Origin: JAFGJQ01 sp964586145
GTDB lineage: Bacteria; Planctomycetota; Phycisphaerae; UBA1845
NCBI GenBank assembly: GCA_964586145.1
Contig: CAZPHH010000036.1
Span: 1-44,916 of the forward strand
DNA length: 44,916 nucleotides
Direction: 5' to 3'
Shown: piece by piece, positions 1 to 9,213 of the stretch
Layout: the number at the start of each line of letters is the position of its first letter
Position numbering within the stretch: position 1 is the first letter of the stretch
The notes under the pieces: generated by a model
What the model was told of the DNA's origin: nothing
Database searches by the model: none
What the model saw: the letters and a program-made list of their open reading frames with translations, nothing else
Made by a program: the position numbers and the translations under genes

Positions 1-72
1 AGCGGGTGATCGGACTTGAACCGACGACATTCACGTTGGCAACGTGACGCTCTACCACTGAGCTACACCCGC
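1..72 (-). tRNA. tRNA-Gly (anticodon GCC)
   Basis: The reverse complement folds as a full cloverleaf. The acceptor stem GCGGGTG pairs with CACCCGC, the D-arm contains AGCTCAGTGGTAGAGC, the anticodon stem TCACG/CGTGA encloses loop TTGCCAA (anticodon GCC), and the T-arm contains GGTTCAAGTCC. The discriminator base is U, as is usual for bacterial tRNA-Gly. The window starts at the discriminator, so whether CCA is encoded cannot be seen. Confidence 0.96.
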
Positions 73-235
73 AACGGGCTCGGCCGCCCGGCCAGAGGCC
101 GGACGCGGCCACCGTGCTTACTGTTACCCCCCAGCCCCCGGCTTGTCAAGCGTTTGGCGCCCGATTCCCCACCCCGGATCGGCGGCGGCGCTCCGCCCGG
201 GGGATCCGTCCCGGAAGCTTGACCCAGCCCGGACC

Positions 236-853
236 CTACGACGTTGGCCGGGGCATGTCGAAGGTGTCCGTCGTTCGACAGTACGAGGAACGCCCCATCC
301 GGCCAATCGCCTTGAGCTTTGCCGGGTCCACAGCGCCGTCACGCGCCAGCACGCGGTCCTCCACGTGGATCGCCACCACCTGCCCGAAAATCACGCTTCC
401 CGCGCCGGGCTGCTTGCCGAACCGCTTGATCTCCACCAGGTTGCATTCCATGTTGACCGGGGATTCGCCCACCAGGGCGGCACGCACGAACCGCGCCGGT
501 TCCGGCGTCAACCCGGACACCGCAAACTCGTCCACGTCCGGCGGATGGTCGAACGAACACTTGTTCATGGCGGATGCCATGGACTCCGTCACCGCGGCCA
601 CCACAAACTCGCCCACCGCCTCGATGTTGTGCAGAGTGTCCTTGCCCGATCCGTCCCGGCGCAACGACGGGGCAAACATGACCACAGGCGGATTGGCCGA
701 CACCATGTTGTAGAAGCTGAACGGGGCCAGGTTTCGCACAACATCGGCCGACAGCGTGGAAACCAGGGCGATCGGCCTCGGCTGCACAAACGAGATGGCC
801 AGCTTGTAGATGTCGCGCCAGTTCGTGCCGTACTTGCGGGTGTCCAGGAACAT
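236..853 (-). CDS. Flavin reductase family protein (FMN-binding split barrel)
   Basis: This is a protein of about 205 aa of the flavin-reductase-like (DIM6/NTAB) family, cytoplasmic FMN-binding split-barrel proteins. The recognisable family features are the N-terminal PRPIALVST strand, the NLAPFSFYN segment with VSANPPVVMF just after it, then the KDTLHNI and GEFVVAAV segments. ATG at 853 is preferred over an in-frame start about 100 nt upstream, because GAGG lies about 8 nt before it and the homologous region begins right there (MFLDTRKYG). It diverges from the threonine aldolase gene and lies just inside the tRNA gene. The substrate of the partner reaction cannot be told from sequence. Confidence 0.85.
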   Translation of the reverse strand: MFLDTRKYGTNWRDIYKLAISFVQPRPIALVSTLSADVVRNLAPFSFYNMVSANPPVVMFAPSLRRDGSGKDTLHNIEAVGEFVVAAVTESMASAMNKCSFDHPPDVDEFAVSGLTPEPARFVRAALVGESPVNMECNLVEIKRFGKQPGAGSVIFGQVVAIHVEDRVLARDGAVDPAKLKAIGRMGRSSYCRTTDTFDMPRPTS

Positions 854-1056
854 ACGCTGCCTCACCGAAACCGGGCTCGGAGGTACGTCCGTTCTCCGAT
901 CCGCGGCACCTCCAACCGGCTGCGGCATGGTAGGTCCGCCCGCCCCACCACGCAAGGCGAAGAGATGGCCCCCGCTGGTCCGGAGGCTCGTTCCGTTCGC
1001 GGTTTCCGGGTACGATCGTGCAATGGCCTGCGGGCCGGACGCATGGAGATGATCGT

Positions 1057-2100
1057 ATGACGCCTGTACGAGTCGTGGACCTTCGCAGTGATACCGTAAC
1101 TCGACCGAGTCCGGCCATGCGCCGGGCCATCGCCGAAGCCGAGGTGGGAGATGACGTGCTGGGCGACGACCCGACGGTGCTGAAGCTCCAGCAACGCGTG
1201 GCCGATCTGCTGGGCAAGGAAGCCGCCCTGTACGTCCCGTCAGGCACGATGGCGAACCTCACGGCCCTGCGGGCGCTCACCGAGCCGGGTGATGAGATCA
1301 TCGCGGATGCGGACAGCCACTTCTACAACTACGAGTCCGGCGGCGTGTGCGCCGTGGCCGGTTGTTCGGTGCGGCTTCTGGTCGGTGAGCGCGGCCGGTT
1401 CGGTCCGGACCAGGTGCGGTCCGCGATTCGGCGGGCGATGTCTCACTTTCCCCGGTCGCGGGTCGTCGTGATCGAGAACACGCACAACCGCGGCGGCGGG
1501 GCCGTCTGGACCCTGGAGCAGGTCGCGGGAATCCGACACGTTGCAGATGAACTGGGGCTGAAAGTGCATATGGACGGGGCCCGCCTCATGAACGCCTGCG
1601 CGGCCACCGGCCGAAAGCCGGCCGAATACGCCGCCCTGGCCGAGACCGTCAGCATGTGCTTCTCGAAGGGGCTGGGGGCGCCCGTCGGCTCTGCCGTCGC
1701 GGGTACTGCGGAGATGATCTCCCGCGTGCATCGGTTCCGGAAGATGTTTGGCGGCGGGATGCGCCAGGTCGGCATTCTGGCGGCGGCCGCTCTGTACGCC
1801 CTGGATCACAACGTCGATCGACTGGGCGAGGACCACCGGAACGCTCGTCGTCTGGCCGAGGGGTTGGCGGAGATTCCCGGCATCACGGCCCGCCCCGAGC
1901 ATGTGGACACGAACATCCTCTTCTTTGACCTGGACGAATCGCTCGGTGCGGCTCCGGATTTCTGCAACCGCATGAGGGAGCGCGGGGTGTGGATGCTGCC
2001 GGAATCAGCGAGCCGGGTGCGAGCGGTGACTCATCTGGACGTGTCCGCCGATGACGTTGAACATGCCATTGCCGTGTTCCACGATGTCGCCGCTGTTTGA
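1057..2100 (+). CDS. ltaE: Low-specificity L-threonine aldolase
   Basis: This is a 347-aa PLP enzyme of fold type I that cleaves L-threonine or allo-threonine to glycine and acetaldehyde. The N-terminus has the family signature DLRSDTVTRPS (residues 8-18). It is followed by GDDVLGDDPT (31-40), PSGTMANL (61-68), the PLP-contacting HMDGAR (D173) and the Schiff-base lysine K204 in CFSKGLGAPVGS. Length matches the family. ATG at 1057 has GGAG 8 nt upstream; a GTG at 1018 is in frame but adds 13 residues outside the conserved start. The 3' end overlaps the convergent hydrolase gene by 70 bp. Confidence 0.93.
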   Translation: MTPVRVVDLRSDTVTRPSPAMRRAIAEAEVGDDVLGDDPTVLKLQQRVADLLGKEAALYVPSGTMANLTALRALTEPGDEIIADADSHFYNYESGGVCAVAGCSVRLLVGERGRFGPDQVRSAIRRAMSHFPRSRVVVIENTHNRGGGAVWTLEQVAGIRHVADELGLKVHMDGARLMNACAATGRKPAEYAALAETVSMCFSKGLGAPVGSAVAGTAEMISRVHRFRKMFGGGMRQVGILAAAALYALDHNVDRLGEDHRNARRLAEGLAEIPGITARPEHVDTNILFFDLDESLGAAPDFCNRMRERGVWMLPESASRVRAVTHLDVSADDVEHAIAVFHDVAAV

Positions 2101-2933
2101 GTCGTGCCCGTGTCTTCGAAGATCAGCATCGGTCGGTCCAGGGGGAAGGGGCCGCGGCTCAGCACACGCGGTGCAATGACGTGCTTCACGAACTCCGCCC
2201 TTGTGGCGGCCACGTGTCCGCCGTTCCACCCGTACGCGGCGTAATTGGGCATCCACGGCAGATTGACCACCTTCGCATACTCGCTTCGCCTGCTCTTCGG
2301 CACGCTCGGCGGAATGCGAAAGCCGGTTCGACCCGCGGCGGAGCCTGTCTCACCGTCCGCGGTGATGACCAGCGAGCTGAGGATCAGGTCGTGCGGGCTG
2401 CACGTGGCGTACAGCGCGCGGCGGACGTGTTGCAGCGCGGGCGTCAGGTCGCGATTCGCATACACGGATGAGGAGAACAGCACCACCGTGTCCACGTCGG
2501 TACCCTCGGGCAGACGCTCCAGCGCGTTCACGATAACGGCCGTTCCGGCCGACAACCCCATGACGTGGATCTCGCCCTCCGGGTCGTCACGCCGCAATCG
2601 CACGATGCGATCCGCCAGCCCCTGTGCCTTCAGGCCGCTTCCGGCAACCAGCAGGTGGTCTGTCCCCCACCCCAAAAAGGATGTCCACACATAGCCCTGG
2701 AACCGCCCGTCGTACCCGGCCGACCGCAGCCCGTTCCTCACGTTTCCGCCGGCCGTGAAATGGCCGGCCCCGTCCAGGAAGAGGACAACCGCCGACGGCC
2801 GGGACGCGCGCCCACACCCGGCGGCCATCGCCAGGGCACAGACCACGCCGCACATCGCCGGGCAACGAGCGCCGCGCCACACGCGACCGCGCAGCACTCG
2901 TGCAGTATCTTTGTCAGGAATCCGAACGCGCAT
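2031..2933 (-). CDS. Exported alpha/beta-hydrolase-like protein
   Basis: This protein of about 300 aa has a hydrophobic N-terminal stretch (CGVVCALAMAAGCG) that could be a signal peptide or a weak lipobox ending at Cys. VVLFLDGAGHF, a GLSAGT nucleophile elbow and a downstream NGGHVA histidine suggest an alpha/beta-hydrolase with Ser and His catalytic residues. No specific family is recognised. Two tandem ATGs (2936 and 2933) follow AAGGA; the second has the better spacing, and it overlaps the end of the upstream RDD gene by 20 nt, suggesting translational coupling. The last 23 or so residues are low-complexity Thr/Ala/Ser, antisense to the end of ltaE, and may be a recent extension. Confidence 0.72.
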   Translation of the reverse strand: MRVRIPDKDTARVLRGRVWRGARCPAMCGVVCALAMAAGCGRASRPSAVVLFLDGAGHFTAGGNVRNGLRSAGYDGRFQGYVWTSFLGWGTDHLLVAGSGLKAQGLADRIVRLRRDDPEGEIHVMGLSAGTAVIVNALERLPEGTDVDTVVLFSSSVYANRDLTPALQHVRRALYATCSPHDLILSSLVITADGETGSAAGRTGFRIPPSVPKSRRSEYAKVVNLPWMPNYAAYGWNGGHVAATRAEFVKHVIAPRVLSRGPFPLDRPMLIFEDTGTTQTAATSWNTAMACSTSSADTSR

Positions 2934-4662
2934 CATTGTCCTTCTCACTCCGTGGGGCGGGGTGATCCTCCGTCTGCCCCGCACCGACGTTCCCCTGCTC
3001 GATCACGAGAGTACCCGCCAGCAGATCGCCCAGGCGTTGCCGCTTGCGCGTCAGCAGAATCAGCACCAGCGACGGCAACAGGTCAAAAACCGGAAACATT
3101 TCCACAAGCCGCAGCAGGTTCCGAACCGCGACCCGCAGGAACCCGCACGGGTGTCCCTGCTCGTCGGCCACGCGGCAGCGCATGACCCGCTTGCCCGGTG
3201 TCGCCGCCACTGTCGCCTCGAATACGGTGCAGTACGCGGTGAAGATCCCAACGGCGGCCAGCCAGTTCCAGAACAGGTCAAACGACAGCGCCATCGCGGC
3301 TGCATCGGCCGGAATCGTCGACTCCATCTGTGCCTGGAGAACCGTCAGATGCGGCTGGAGGAACGGATACAGCAGCGGCGCCGTGATCAGGACATCCAGC
3401 GCGAACGCCGCGGCACGCCGCCCCACGCCGACGATGGCCTGGCGCTCGCCCAGCGCGGCAGGTTCCGCGATGGCTCGCCGTCGTCGGATCAGCACACCCA
3501 GCAGCAGAACCGTCAGAACCGCGTACGGGCCGGCCAATCGCATCCGGTTGCTCAACCGGAACCCGGTCGGCGGAAGCAATGCATCCACGACGGCCACCGG
3601 CTCCACCGGCTCGCCCGCGGGCGACCAGAGCCCGACGTGCAGGGCCGGGCCGCTCGCGTGCGGCCCGACGAACCCCATCGCCAGATGGCTGCCCAACACA
3701 CCGGCGAAGACCGTTTCCGAACCCAGGTCAGCGATTGCCTCGAGCTCGCGCGTGACCCACGTGCCCGATTCCCATCGGCTCAGTTGCAGCACCGGCGGTG
3801 CTTTTCGCTCCCCCGACACCGAGGACAGTATCAGCGTTTCCCCGTCGCAGCAGACGACGTCCAGCACCGACATTCCATCTACACCGGCAACGGGGGCCGG
3901 AGCCCCCCACTCCTCCTCCGCACCCGTCAGAGACCAGAGCCGGTCGCCCCCTCCTTCACCAACGAAGAACACCGCGGTCTGTTCGCCATTCACGCACAGC
4001 CACAGCCGCCGGGGAGCCGCGAAGTCCGGCGGGAAATCTCGCCGGCGCACCCACCTCCTGTCCGCATATCGAACCAGGCCCAGCGAGGCACTTCTCTCCG
4101 CTTCCACCTCCGCGGGGGCGCTCGTGGTCATCTCGGCGTCCGTGGTCGTGTCCGCCTGCGGCCAGGGGACCTCCGCGGCCACGGCACCCGGCACCACCGC
4201 GTGCAGCGTGCGGGACGCGGCGTCCACCGCCATCGCCAGCGGCACCGCGTTCCGTGGCAACGGCAACTCCACCCGCTCGTCGCCCACCCGCATCACCACC
4301 GTCTCGCGGACGCGCAGACTTCGATGCGTCCCGTCGCGGAAGATCAGATGCACCGCGTCCCCACTCGCGACGGCCCACGCAATGTTGCCGCCCAGCCCCG
4401 GCGTCGCGACCGCCGCGAACCCTCCGTCCTCCCCCGACGCCCGGCGAATCGCGAAGGATGCGATCACCTTGTTGGTGGCCGTATCCGTCCCTACGCGGTA
4501 CACCCACAGGCACTCGCTGCCGCCGGCCATTCCAAATCGCGGCGCATCTACTGCCGCCCGCGCCACAGCGCACGTCGCAACGATCCCCACCGGCAGCAGC
4601 CACTGCCATGCGTGTCGGGGGTACCGTCTGCAAGTCGGAGGAGACAACCGCGACATGCCCAT
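2914..4662 (-). CDS. RDD family membrane protein with large exported N-terminal domain
   Basis: This 582-aa protein starts with a basic stretch and a hydrophobic segment (WLLPVGIVATCAVARA) that fits a signal sequence. It continues with about 340 residues of beta-rich sequence with WVYRV-type strands, possibly propeller-like. A membrane segment (YAVLTVLLLGVLIRRRR) precedes an RDD domain: GRRAAAFALD, then a second hydrophobic helix, ATPGKRVM, VRNLLRLVEMFPVFD and RQRLGDLLAGTLVIE. RDD proteins are small multi-helix membrane proteins whose role is mostly undefined; some have been linked to ion transport. The fused extracytoplasmic domain is unusual. Starts at 4662 and 4656 are both possible and neither has a clear ribosome site. 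It is the upstream partner of the hydrolase gene. Confidence 0.8.
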   Translation of the reverse strand: MGMSRLSPPTCRRYPRHAWQWLLPVGIVATCAVARAAVDAPRFGMAGGSECLWVYRVGTDTATNKVIASFAIRRASGEDGGFAAVATPGLGGNIAWAVASGDAVHLIFRDGTHRSLRVRETVVMRVGDERVELPLPRNAVPLAMAVDAASRTLHAVVPGAVAAEVPWPQADTTTDAEMTTSAPAEVEAERSASLGLVRYADRRWVRRRDFPPDFAAPRRLWLCVNGEQTAVFFVGEGGGDRLWSLTGAEEEWGAPAPVAGVDGMSVLDVVCCDGETLILSSVSGERKAPPVLQLSRWESGTWVTRELEAIADLGSETVFAGVLGSHLAMGFVGPHASGPALHVGLWSPAGEPVEPVAVVDALLPPTGFRLSNRMRLAGPYAVLTVLLLGVLIRRRRAIAEPAALGERQAIVGVGRRAAAFALDVLITAPLLYPFLQPHLTVLQAQMESTIPADAAAMALSFDLFWNWLAAVGIFTAYCTVFEATVAATPGKRVMRCRVADEQGHPCGFLRVAVRNLLRLVEMFPVFDLLPSLVLILLTRKRQRLGDLLAGTLVIEQGNVGAGQTEDHPAPRSEKDNDARSDS

Positions 4663-4806
4663 GCCGCCATTATCGAACCCCTCACCCTGTGGTCAAGCCG
4701 CACCCGCAGCGGTGTGCCGCCAATCCTGAACCACACCCTGCCCTTCACGCACACCGTTCCAGCCACTCGGCCGTACGCGTGGGCCCCCTATCGCTCCAGC
4801 ACGGAG

Positions 4807-5244
4807 TCAGCAATCGTGACCCCTTCTTCGACCTGCCGCCCCATCGTCCAGCGCCTTCCGAAACCAAGCCGGGGGCCGAGTTGCGTGCCCCGCTGCGTCT
4901 GCGAACGCGTGTTCCGTGTATCCGACCACCACTTCGGCGCCGGACGCCGCATGCACGATCCTCACGTCGAAACGGACTCGCGCCCGTCCGCTCATGCCCG
5001 CGCGAGTGGTGATCTCCAACTCGTCGTCATAACGCGCGCGCCCTCGATACGACAGGTGCGCTTCGATGATCGGCAGGTACACGCCACGGGCCTCCATGTC
5101 CGCGTACGGCTGTCCGATCATCCGCAGGTACTCCGTCCGGCCGCACTCGAACCACTCCAGCGCCCGCGCGTTGTAGAACGTGCCCATCTGGTCCGTCTCG
5201 CCGTACCGCACCCGCAGCCGGGTATCACTGACACCATCACTCAT
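4807..5244 (-). CDS. Acyl-CoA thioesterase, 4-hydroxybenzoyl-CoA thioesterase / YbgC type
   Basis: This is a 145-aa single hot-dog domain protein. The active-site helix region reads RYGETDQMGTFYNARALEWF, with the catalytic Asp at D18, followed by CGRTEYLR. Both match the YbgC/4HBT group that hydrolyses acyl-CoA thioesters in the cytoplasm. LSYRGRARYDDELEI is the usual central strand pair. ATG at 5244 is chosen because homology begins a few residues later and GGAG lies about 10 nt upstream; the in-frame extension to 5340 is Gly/Arg-rich and not family-like. No tol-pal genes are adjacent. It probably heads the minus-strand group with the RDD and hydrolase genes, although a 144-nt gap separates it. 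Confidence 0.88.
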   Translation of the reverse strand: MSDGVSDTRLRVRYGETDQMGTFYNARALEWFECGRTEYLRMIGQPYADMEARGVYLPIIEAHLSYRGRARYDDELEITTRAGMSGRARVRFDVRIVHAASGAEVVVGYTEHAFADAAGHATRPPAWFRKALDDGAAGRRRGHDC

Positions 5245-5369
5245 GGTCCCGGGTCTCCGTATCCGTTCCGGCCGACCCCCGCGCCCCGGCCCCCGCCCCG
5301 CACCGAGGTCGGCCCAGTCTGCCGGCGCAACAGAATCCACGTTTTCAGCACTGCCCCGGCCATAATCGT

Positions 5370-5398
5370 TTGACGCTCCAGCGATTATGTTGTATACT
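5370..5398 (+). promoter_or_regulatory. Sigma70-type promoter for dnaG-rpoD
   Basis: TTGACG (5370-5375), a 17-nt spacer and TATACT (5393-5398) are both 5/6 matches to consensus at ideal spacing. Transcription would start near 5405, leaving a leader of about 135 nt before dnaG. Confidence 0.75.
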
Positions 5399-5538
5399 TA
5401 TCGGTCTGCATCGTTCGTTCGCGGGGACTCATAGCCTGGTATTGGCTTTCCGGAACACAAACGAGAAAAAAGGGCCAGAACTACAGTGTTTCAGCGTGCA
5501 GACACTCGGCGCGGCAGACAAGGCTAAGCTGTAAGCCA

Positions 5539-7425
5539 TTGGATAACTTCGAATCGGTCAAAGAGAAAGTCCGGCAGGCGGTCAGCCTGGTGGAAGTGGT
5601 GTCCGAACACGTGGCCCTCCGGCCCGCCGGACGATCACTCAAGGGACGGTGTCCATTCCACCAGGAGCGAACGCCCTCCTTTAACGTGACACCAGACCGA
5701 GGCATTTTCAAGTGCTTCGGATGCGGGGTAGGCGGGGACGTCTTCAAATTCGTGCAACTTATTGAAAAAGTTGACTTTATGGACGCGCTCCGGATGCTGG
5801 CCGATCGGGCCGGCATCGAGATGCCCGCCTTGCGCCTCGCCAAGTCACAACGGGCGGACGAGCGTGGCCCCTCGCGCGCTGATATCGCACGACTCAACGC
5901 ATGGGCGTCCTCCGTCTATCAAAGGGCCCTCAAAGCCGCCCCGGTCGAGGCCCCGGCCCGGCAGTTTCTGGAGGCCAAGGGGCTCTCGCACGCCTGCGCT
6001 GAGGCCTTCGGCCTTGGATTGGCTCCGTCGGACGGGAACCTGCTTCTCCGAGCCGTTATCGGCACCCGGTTCGATCCGCAATGGCTTGTCTCGGCGGGGT
6101 TTGTGGCTTCCGGTGAGCGAGGCGACCGCTACGAGGTATTTCGAGACCGCCTGATGTTCCCGATTCGGGACACCATGAACCGCGTCATCGGATTCGGTGG
6201 CCGGACTCTGGCCGACGCCAGGGCAAAATACATAAACTCTGCCCAGAACGACCTTTTCGACAAAGGGCGCAATCTCTATGGGCTTGACTTGGCGCGTCCG
6301 GCGATTGTCGAGTCTCGCTCTGCCATTGTGGTTGAGGGCTACACGGACTGCATGGCGGCTCATCAGCACGGGTTCACCAACACCGTGGCAAGCCTGGGGA
6401 CCGCCATGACGGACGCCCACGCCGCCCTCCTGTCCCGGTACTGCGACTCCGTGATCCTTCTTTTCGACTCGGATCTGGCGGGGGAGACCGCGGCCGACCG
6501 GGCACTGGCGGTTGCGATGCATCAGGGCCTGCGGGTGAAGCTGGCCCGGGTTCCGTCCGGAAAAGACCCCTGTGATTTCCTGCAACTTGAAGGTGCAGAA
6601 GGATTTGGGAGCGTATTGAATTCGGCCGAGGACGCGCTAGGATTCAAGTGGAAGCGGACACTCACCCGGTTCGCTTCGCCGTCCGGGGGGACTGACCGGC
6701 GTGCGGCAATGGCAGAGTTCATCTCGTTCATCGCCGACATGGGCCGACACGGGGCGGTGGACGCGATTCAGCGGGGGCTGATCATTAACGAGGTGTCCCG
6801 GGTGGTCAACTCGCCGCCCGAGGACATCCAGCGGATGCTCGTCCAGGCGGGGCGTCGGAGGGCCGCACGTCCGGGTGTCGAGGCCCAGGAGCCGGCGACC
6901 GCAGAAACGCGGATCGGCAGCATACGTGTGCAGCCCAGTGACGCGGAACAGGCGGCGTTGGTCACAGTGCTGGAGGTTCTGCTGAACGCGCCGAGCTTGT
7001 GGCCCGAGGCGTGCCAGGAGTTCGAGCCGAACCGTTTTCGCGACGCCGCGTTGCGGGAAATCGGGGAGCGGGTTCGCGAGTGGGCGGCCTGCTCGGGGGA
7101 TCGTGGGATGGGGGGGTTGTTGGGGTCCATCGAGAGTACGCAAGAAGCCTCGCTGGTCACGGACCTGCTGGTCCGCGGTGAACGGCGTGGTGATTTTCAG
7201 GAGACCTTGCGGTCTGCCACGGTACGGCTGGAACGGATCCGCGCAGAGCGTGAAGGCCGATCGGCCGCGGCGCGTCTGTGGACGGAAACGGCAGAGGCGC
7301 CGGGGGATTCGGACGCGCTCCTGCGTGAGTTCGGGAACCTGACGGCGCGATTGGCCCGCGACGGGACCGGCCGGCCGTTTTCGCGACGCCTGGCGGAGGA
7401 TCACGAGGCGTCGCCGCAGGAATAG
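5539..7425 (+). CDS. dnaG: DNA primase
   Basis: This 628-aa primase synthesises RNA primers at the replication fork. The N-terminal zinc-binding domain has C38-P-F-H41 and C59-F-G-C62. The catalytic core contains the YxxRLMFPIRD and GFGGRTL segments, and the Toprim domain has EGYTD (E266) and DSDLAG (D310, D312). The C-terminal helicase-interaction region is divergent. The start is TTG at 5539; no ATG or GTG is available, because the conserved FESVKEKVRQAVSLVEVV begins four residues in. The ribosome site is weak (AAGG about 15 nt upstream). rpoD follows after 44 nt, the classic primase-sigma factor order of the macromolecular synthesis operon, here without rpsU. Confidence 0.97.
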   Translation: MDNFESVKEKVRQAVSLVEVVSEHVALRPAGRSLKGRCPFHQERTPSFNVTPDRGIFKCFGCGVGGDVFKFVQLIEKVDFMDALRMLADRAGIEMPALRLAKSQRADERGPSRADIARLNAWASSVYQRALKAAPVEAPARQFLEAKGLSHACAEAFGLGLAPSDGNLLLRAVIGTRFDPQWLVSAGFVASGERGDRYEVFRDRLMFPIRDTMNRVIGFGGRTLADARAKYINSAQNDLFDKGRNLYGLDLARPAIVESRSAIVVEGYTDCMAAHQHGFTNTVASLGTAMTDAHAALLSRYCDSVILLFDSDLAGETAADRALAVAMHQGLRVKLARVPSGKDPCDFLQLEGAEGFGSVLNSAEDALGFKWKRTLTRFASPSGGTDRRAAMAEFISFIADMGRHGAVDAIQRGLIINEVSRVVNSPPEDIQRMLVQAGRRRAARPGVEAQEPATAETRIGSIRVQPSDAEQAALVTVLEVLLNAPSLWPEACQEFEPNRFRDAALREIGERVREWAACSGDRGMGGLLGSIESTQEASLVTDLLVRGERRGDFQETLRSATVRLERIRAEREGRSAAARLWTETAEAPGDSDALLREFGNLTARLARDGTGRPFSRRLAEDHEASPQE

Positions 7426-7469
7426 AAGACCGCAGGGCGGGTTTTCGCGATTGGAGGTTGAGCAGAAAC

Positions 7470-9206
7470 ATGGCCGCAGCGGAAGGAGTTTCCTCACAAG
7501 TTATCGTCGACCCGATCGAGGCTGCCGTGTCCGATTTGTTGGAGCGCGGCAGGAAGCGCGGGTACGTCACGTGGGAGGAGATGAACGAGCGGCTGCCGGA
7601 CGAGGCCGTCTCTCCCGACAAGCTCGAAATGATCATGCTGACCTTCGACAAGGCGAGCGTGGAGATGCTCGACGAGTTGGAGGCAGAACGGATCGAGGCC
7701 TCGCGACACGGCAAGGGCGGCCCGGTCCGGTTTGACAAGAAGCAGGCGGAACAGGACGTTGAGGACGCCCACAAGGAAGACCTCACCGTGGTCGAGGGCA
7801 CGGGTCGCCGCATCGACGACCCGGTGCGGATGTATCTCACCCAGATGGGTGAAATTCCGCTGCTCACCCGCGAGGAGGAAGTCCGGCTGGCGAAGAAGAT
7901 CGAACTGACGCGCATGGCGTTCCGCCAGATGGTGCTCGAGAGCAACTACTGCGCGTCCCAGGCGGTCGACATTCTGCAGCAGGTGTATGACGGCACGCTG
8001 CCCTTTGACCGCACCATGAAGATCTCCACGTCCGAGCAGATGGCCAAGGCCACGATCCTGCGCCGGATGCCGGGGAATCTGGCCACGGTTCGGGCCCTGC
8101 TGGCCAAGGACGAGGAGGACTGGGTGGGGCTGCATCGGGGCCGGGTGGCGGCCGCCACGCACAAGAAGACGGTCGCCCGGATGAACCAGCGCCGTCGGAA
8201 GGTGTCGAAGCTGCTGGAGGAGTTGTCCCTGCGCACCAGCCGCATCACGCCGCTGATGAAAAAGCTGATCGGCCGGTACCGCAAGATGAAGTCGCTGGAG
8301 CGGCGGTTGGCCGAACAGGCGAAACGGCAGACCGTGCCGGACGAAGACCTGCAGGGCATGGAGGACGAGCTGAGCGGTATCGAGTCGCTGGTGCTGGAGA
8401 GCAGCGACGAGCTGGCCAGGCGCCTTCGCAGCATCCAGCGGGTCTTCTCCGAGTATGAAGACGCCAAGCGCAAGCTCTCCGGCGGAAACCTCCGCCTGGT
8501 GGTGAGCATCGCCAAGAAATACCGCAATCGCGGGCTGAGCTTCCTGGACATCATCCAGGAAGGCAACACCGGCCTGATGCGGGCGGTGGACAAGTACGAG
8601 TACAAACGCGGCTACAAGTTCAGCACGTACGCCACGTGGTGGATTCGCCAGGCGATCACGCGAGCCATCGCCGACCACGCCCGGACCATCCGCATCCCCG
8701 TCCACATGATCGAGACCATGAGCCGGCTGCGCAACATCAGCCGCCAGCTTCTGCAGGAACTCGGTCGCGAGCCGACCATCGACGAGATCGCCACGCGGGC
8801 GGAGATGCCGGTGTCGGAGGCTCGGCGCGTCCTCAAGATCAGCCGGCACCCGATCTCGCTGGATCGCCCGGTCGGCGAGAGCGAAGACTCGTACTTCGGC
8901 GACTTCATCGAGGACGAGCGGGCGGAATCGCCCCTTTCGTCGGCGGGCAGCGAGATGCTGAAGGACCGCATCGAGGAAGTCCTCAAGACGCTGACCTATC
9001 GCGAGCGGGAAATCATCAAGCTGCGATACGGGATCGGCGACGGATATACGTACACCCTCGAGGAGGTGGGCAAAATCTTCAAGGTGACGCGCGAGCGGGT
9101 CCGCCAGGTGGAGGCCAAGGCGATCCGCAAGCTCCAGCACCCCGTGCGCTCCCGCAAGCTCGAAGGCTTCCTGGAGAAGGACAGCGAGATCGGGCAACTG
9201 CAGTAG
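7470..9206 (+). CDS. rpoD: Primary RNA polymerase sigma factor RpoD (sigma70)
   Basis: This protein of about 578 aa is the housekeeping sigma factor. Region 1.1-like sequence (LLERGRKRGYVTWEEMNE) is followed by region 1.2 (DDPVRMYLTQMGEIPLLTREEE) and a long charged helical non-conserved region. Region 2 has GNLRLVVSIAKKYRNRGLSF, DIIQEGNTGLMRAVDKYEY, KFSTYATWWIRQAI and TIRIPVHM. Region 3 and region 4 follow, with LTYREREIIKLRYG and the helix-turn-helix EEVGKIFKVTRERVRQVEAKA. ATG at 7470 is chosen; GGAGG sits at 7453-7457, 12 nt upstream and so slightly far. An in-frame TTG at 7458 directly abuts the GGAGG and is unlikely. The gene is cotranscribed with dnaG. Confidence 0.97.
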   Translation: MAAAEGVSSQVIVDPIEAAVSDLLERGRKRGYVTWEEMNERLPDEAVSPDKLEMIMLTFDKASVEMLDELEAERIEASRHGKGGPVRFDKKQAEQDVEDAHKEDLTVVEGTGRRIDDPVRMYLTQMGEIPLLTREEEVRLAKKIELTRMAFRQMVLESNYCASQAVDILQQVYDGTLPFDRTMKISTSEQMAKATILRRMPGNLATVRALLAKDEEDWVGLHRGRVAAATHKKTVARMNQRRRKVSKLLEELSLRTSRITPLMKKLIGRYRKMKSLERRLAEQAKRQTVPDEDLQGMEDELSGIESLVLESSDELARRLRSIQRVFSEYEDAKRKLSGGNLRLVVSIAKKYRNRGLSFLDIIQEGNTGLMRAVDKYEYKRGYKFSTYATWWIRQAITRAIADHARTIRIPVHMIETMSRLRNISRQLLQELGREPTIDEIATRAEMPVSEARRVLKISRHPISLDRPVGESEDSYFGDFIEDERAESPLSSAGSEMLKDRIEEVLKTLTYREREIIKLRYGIGDGYTYTLEEVGKIFKVTRERVRQVEAKAIRKLQHPVRSRKLEGFLEKDSEIGQLQ

Positions 9207-9213
9207 AAGCGAC

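Noticed and set aside
2755..5373. An 872-codon open frame on the plus strand
   Set aside because: It is antisense to three recognisable genes (hydrolase-like, RDD, thioesterase) and shows no domain or signal sequence.
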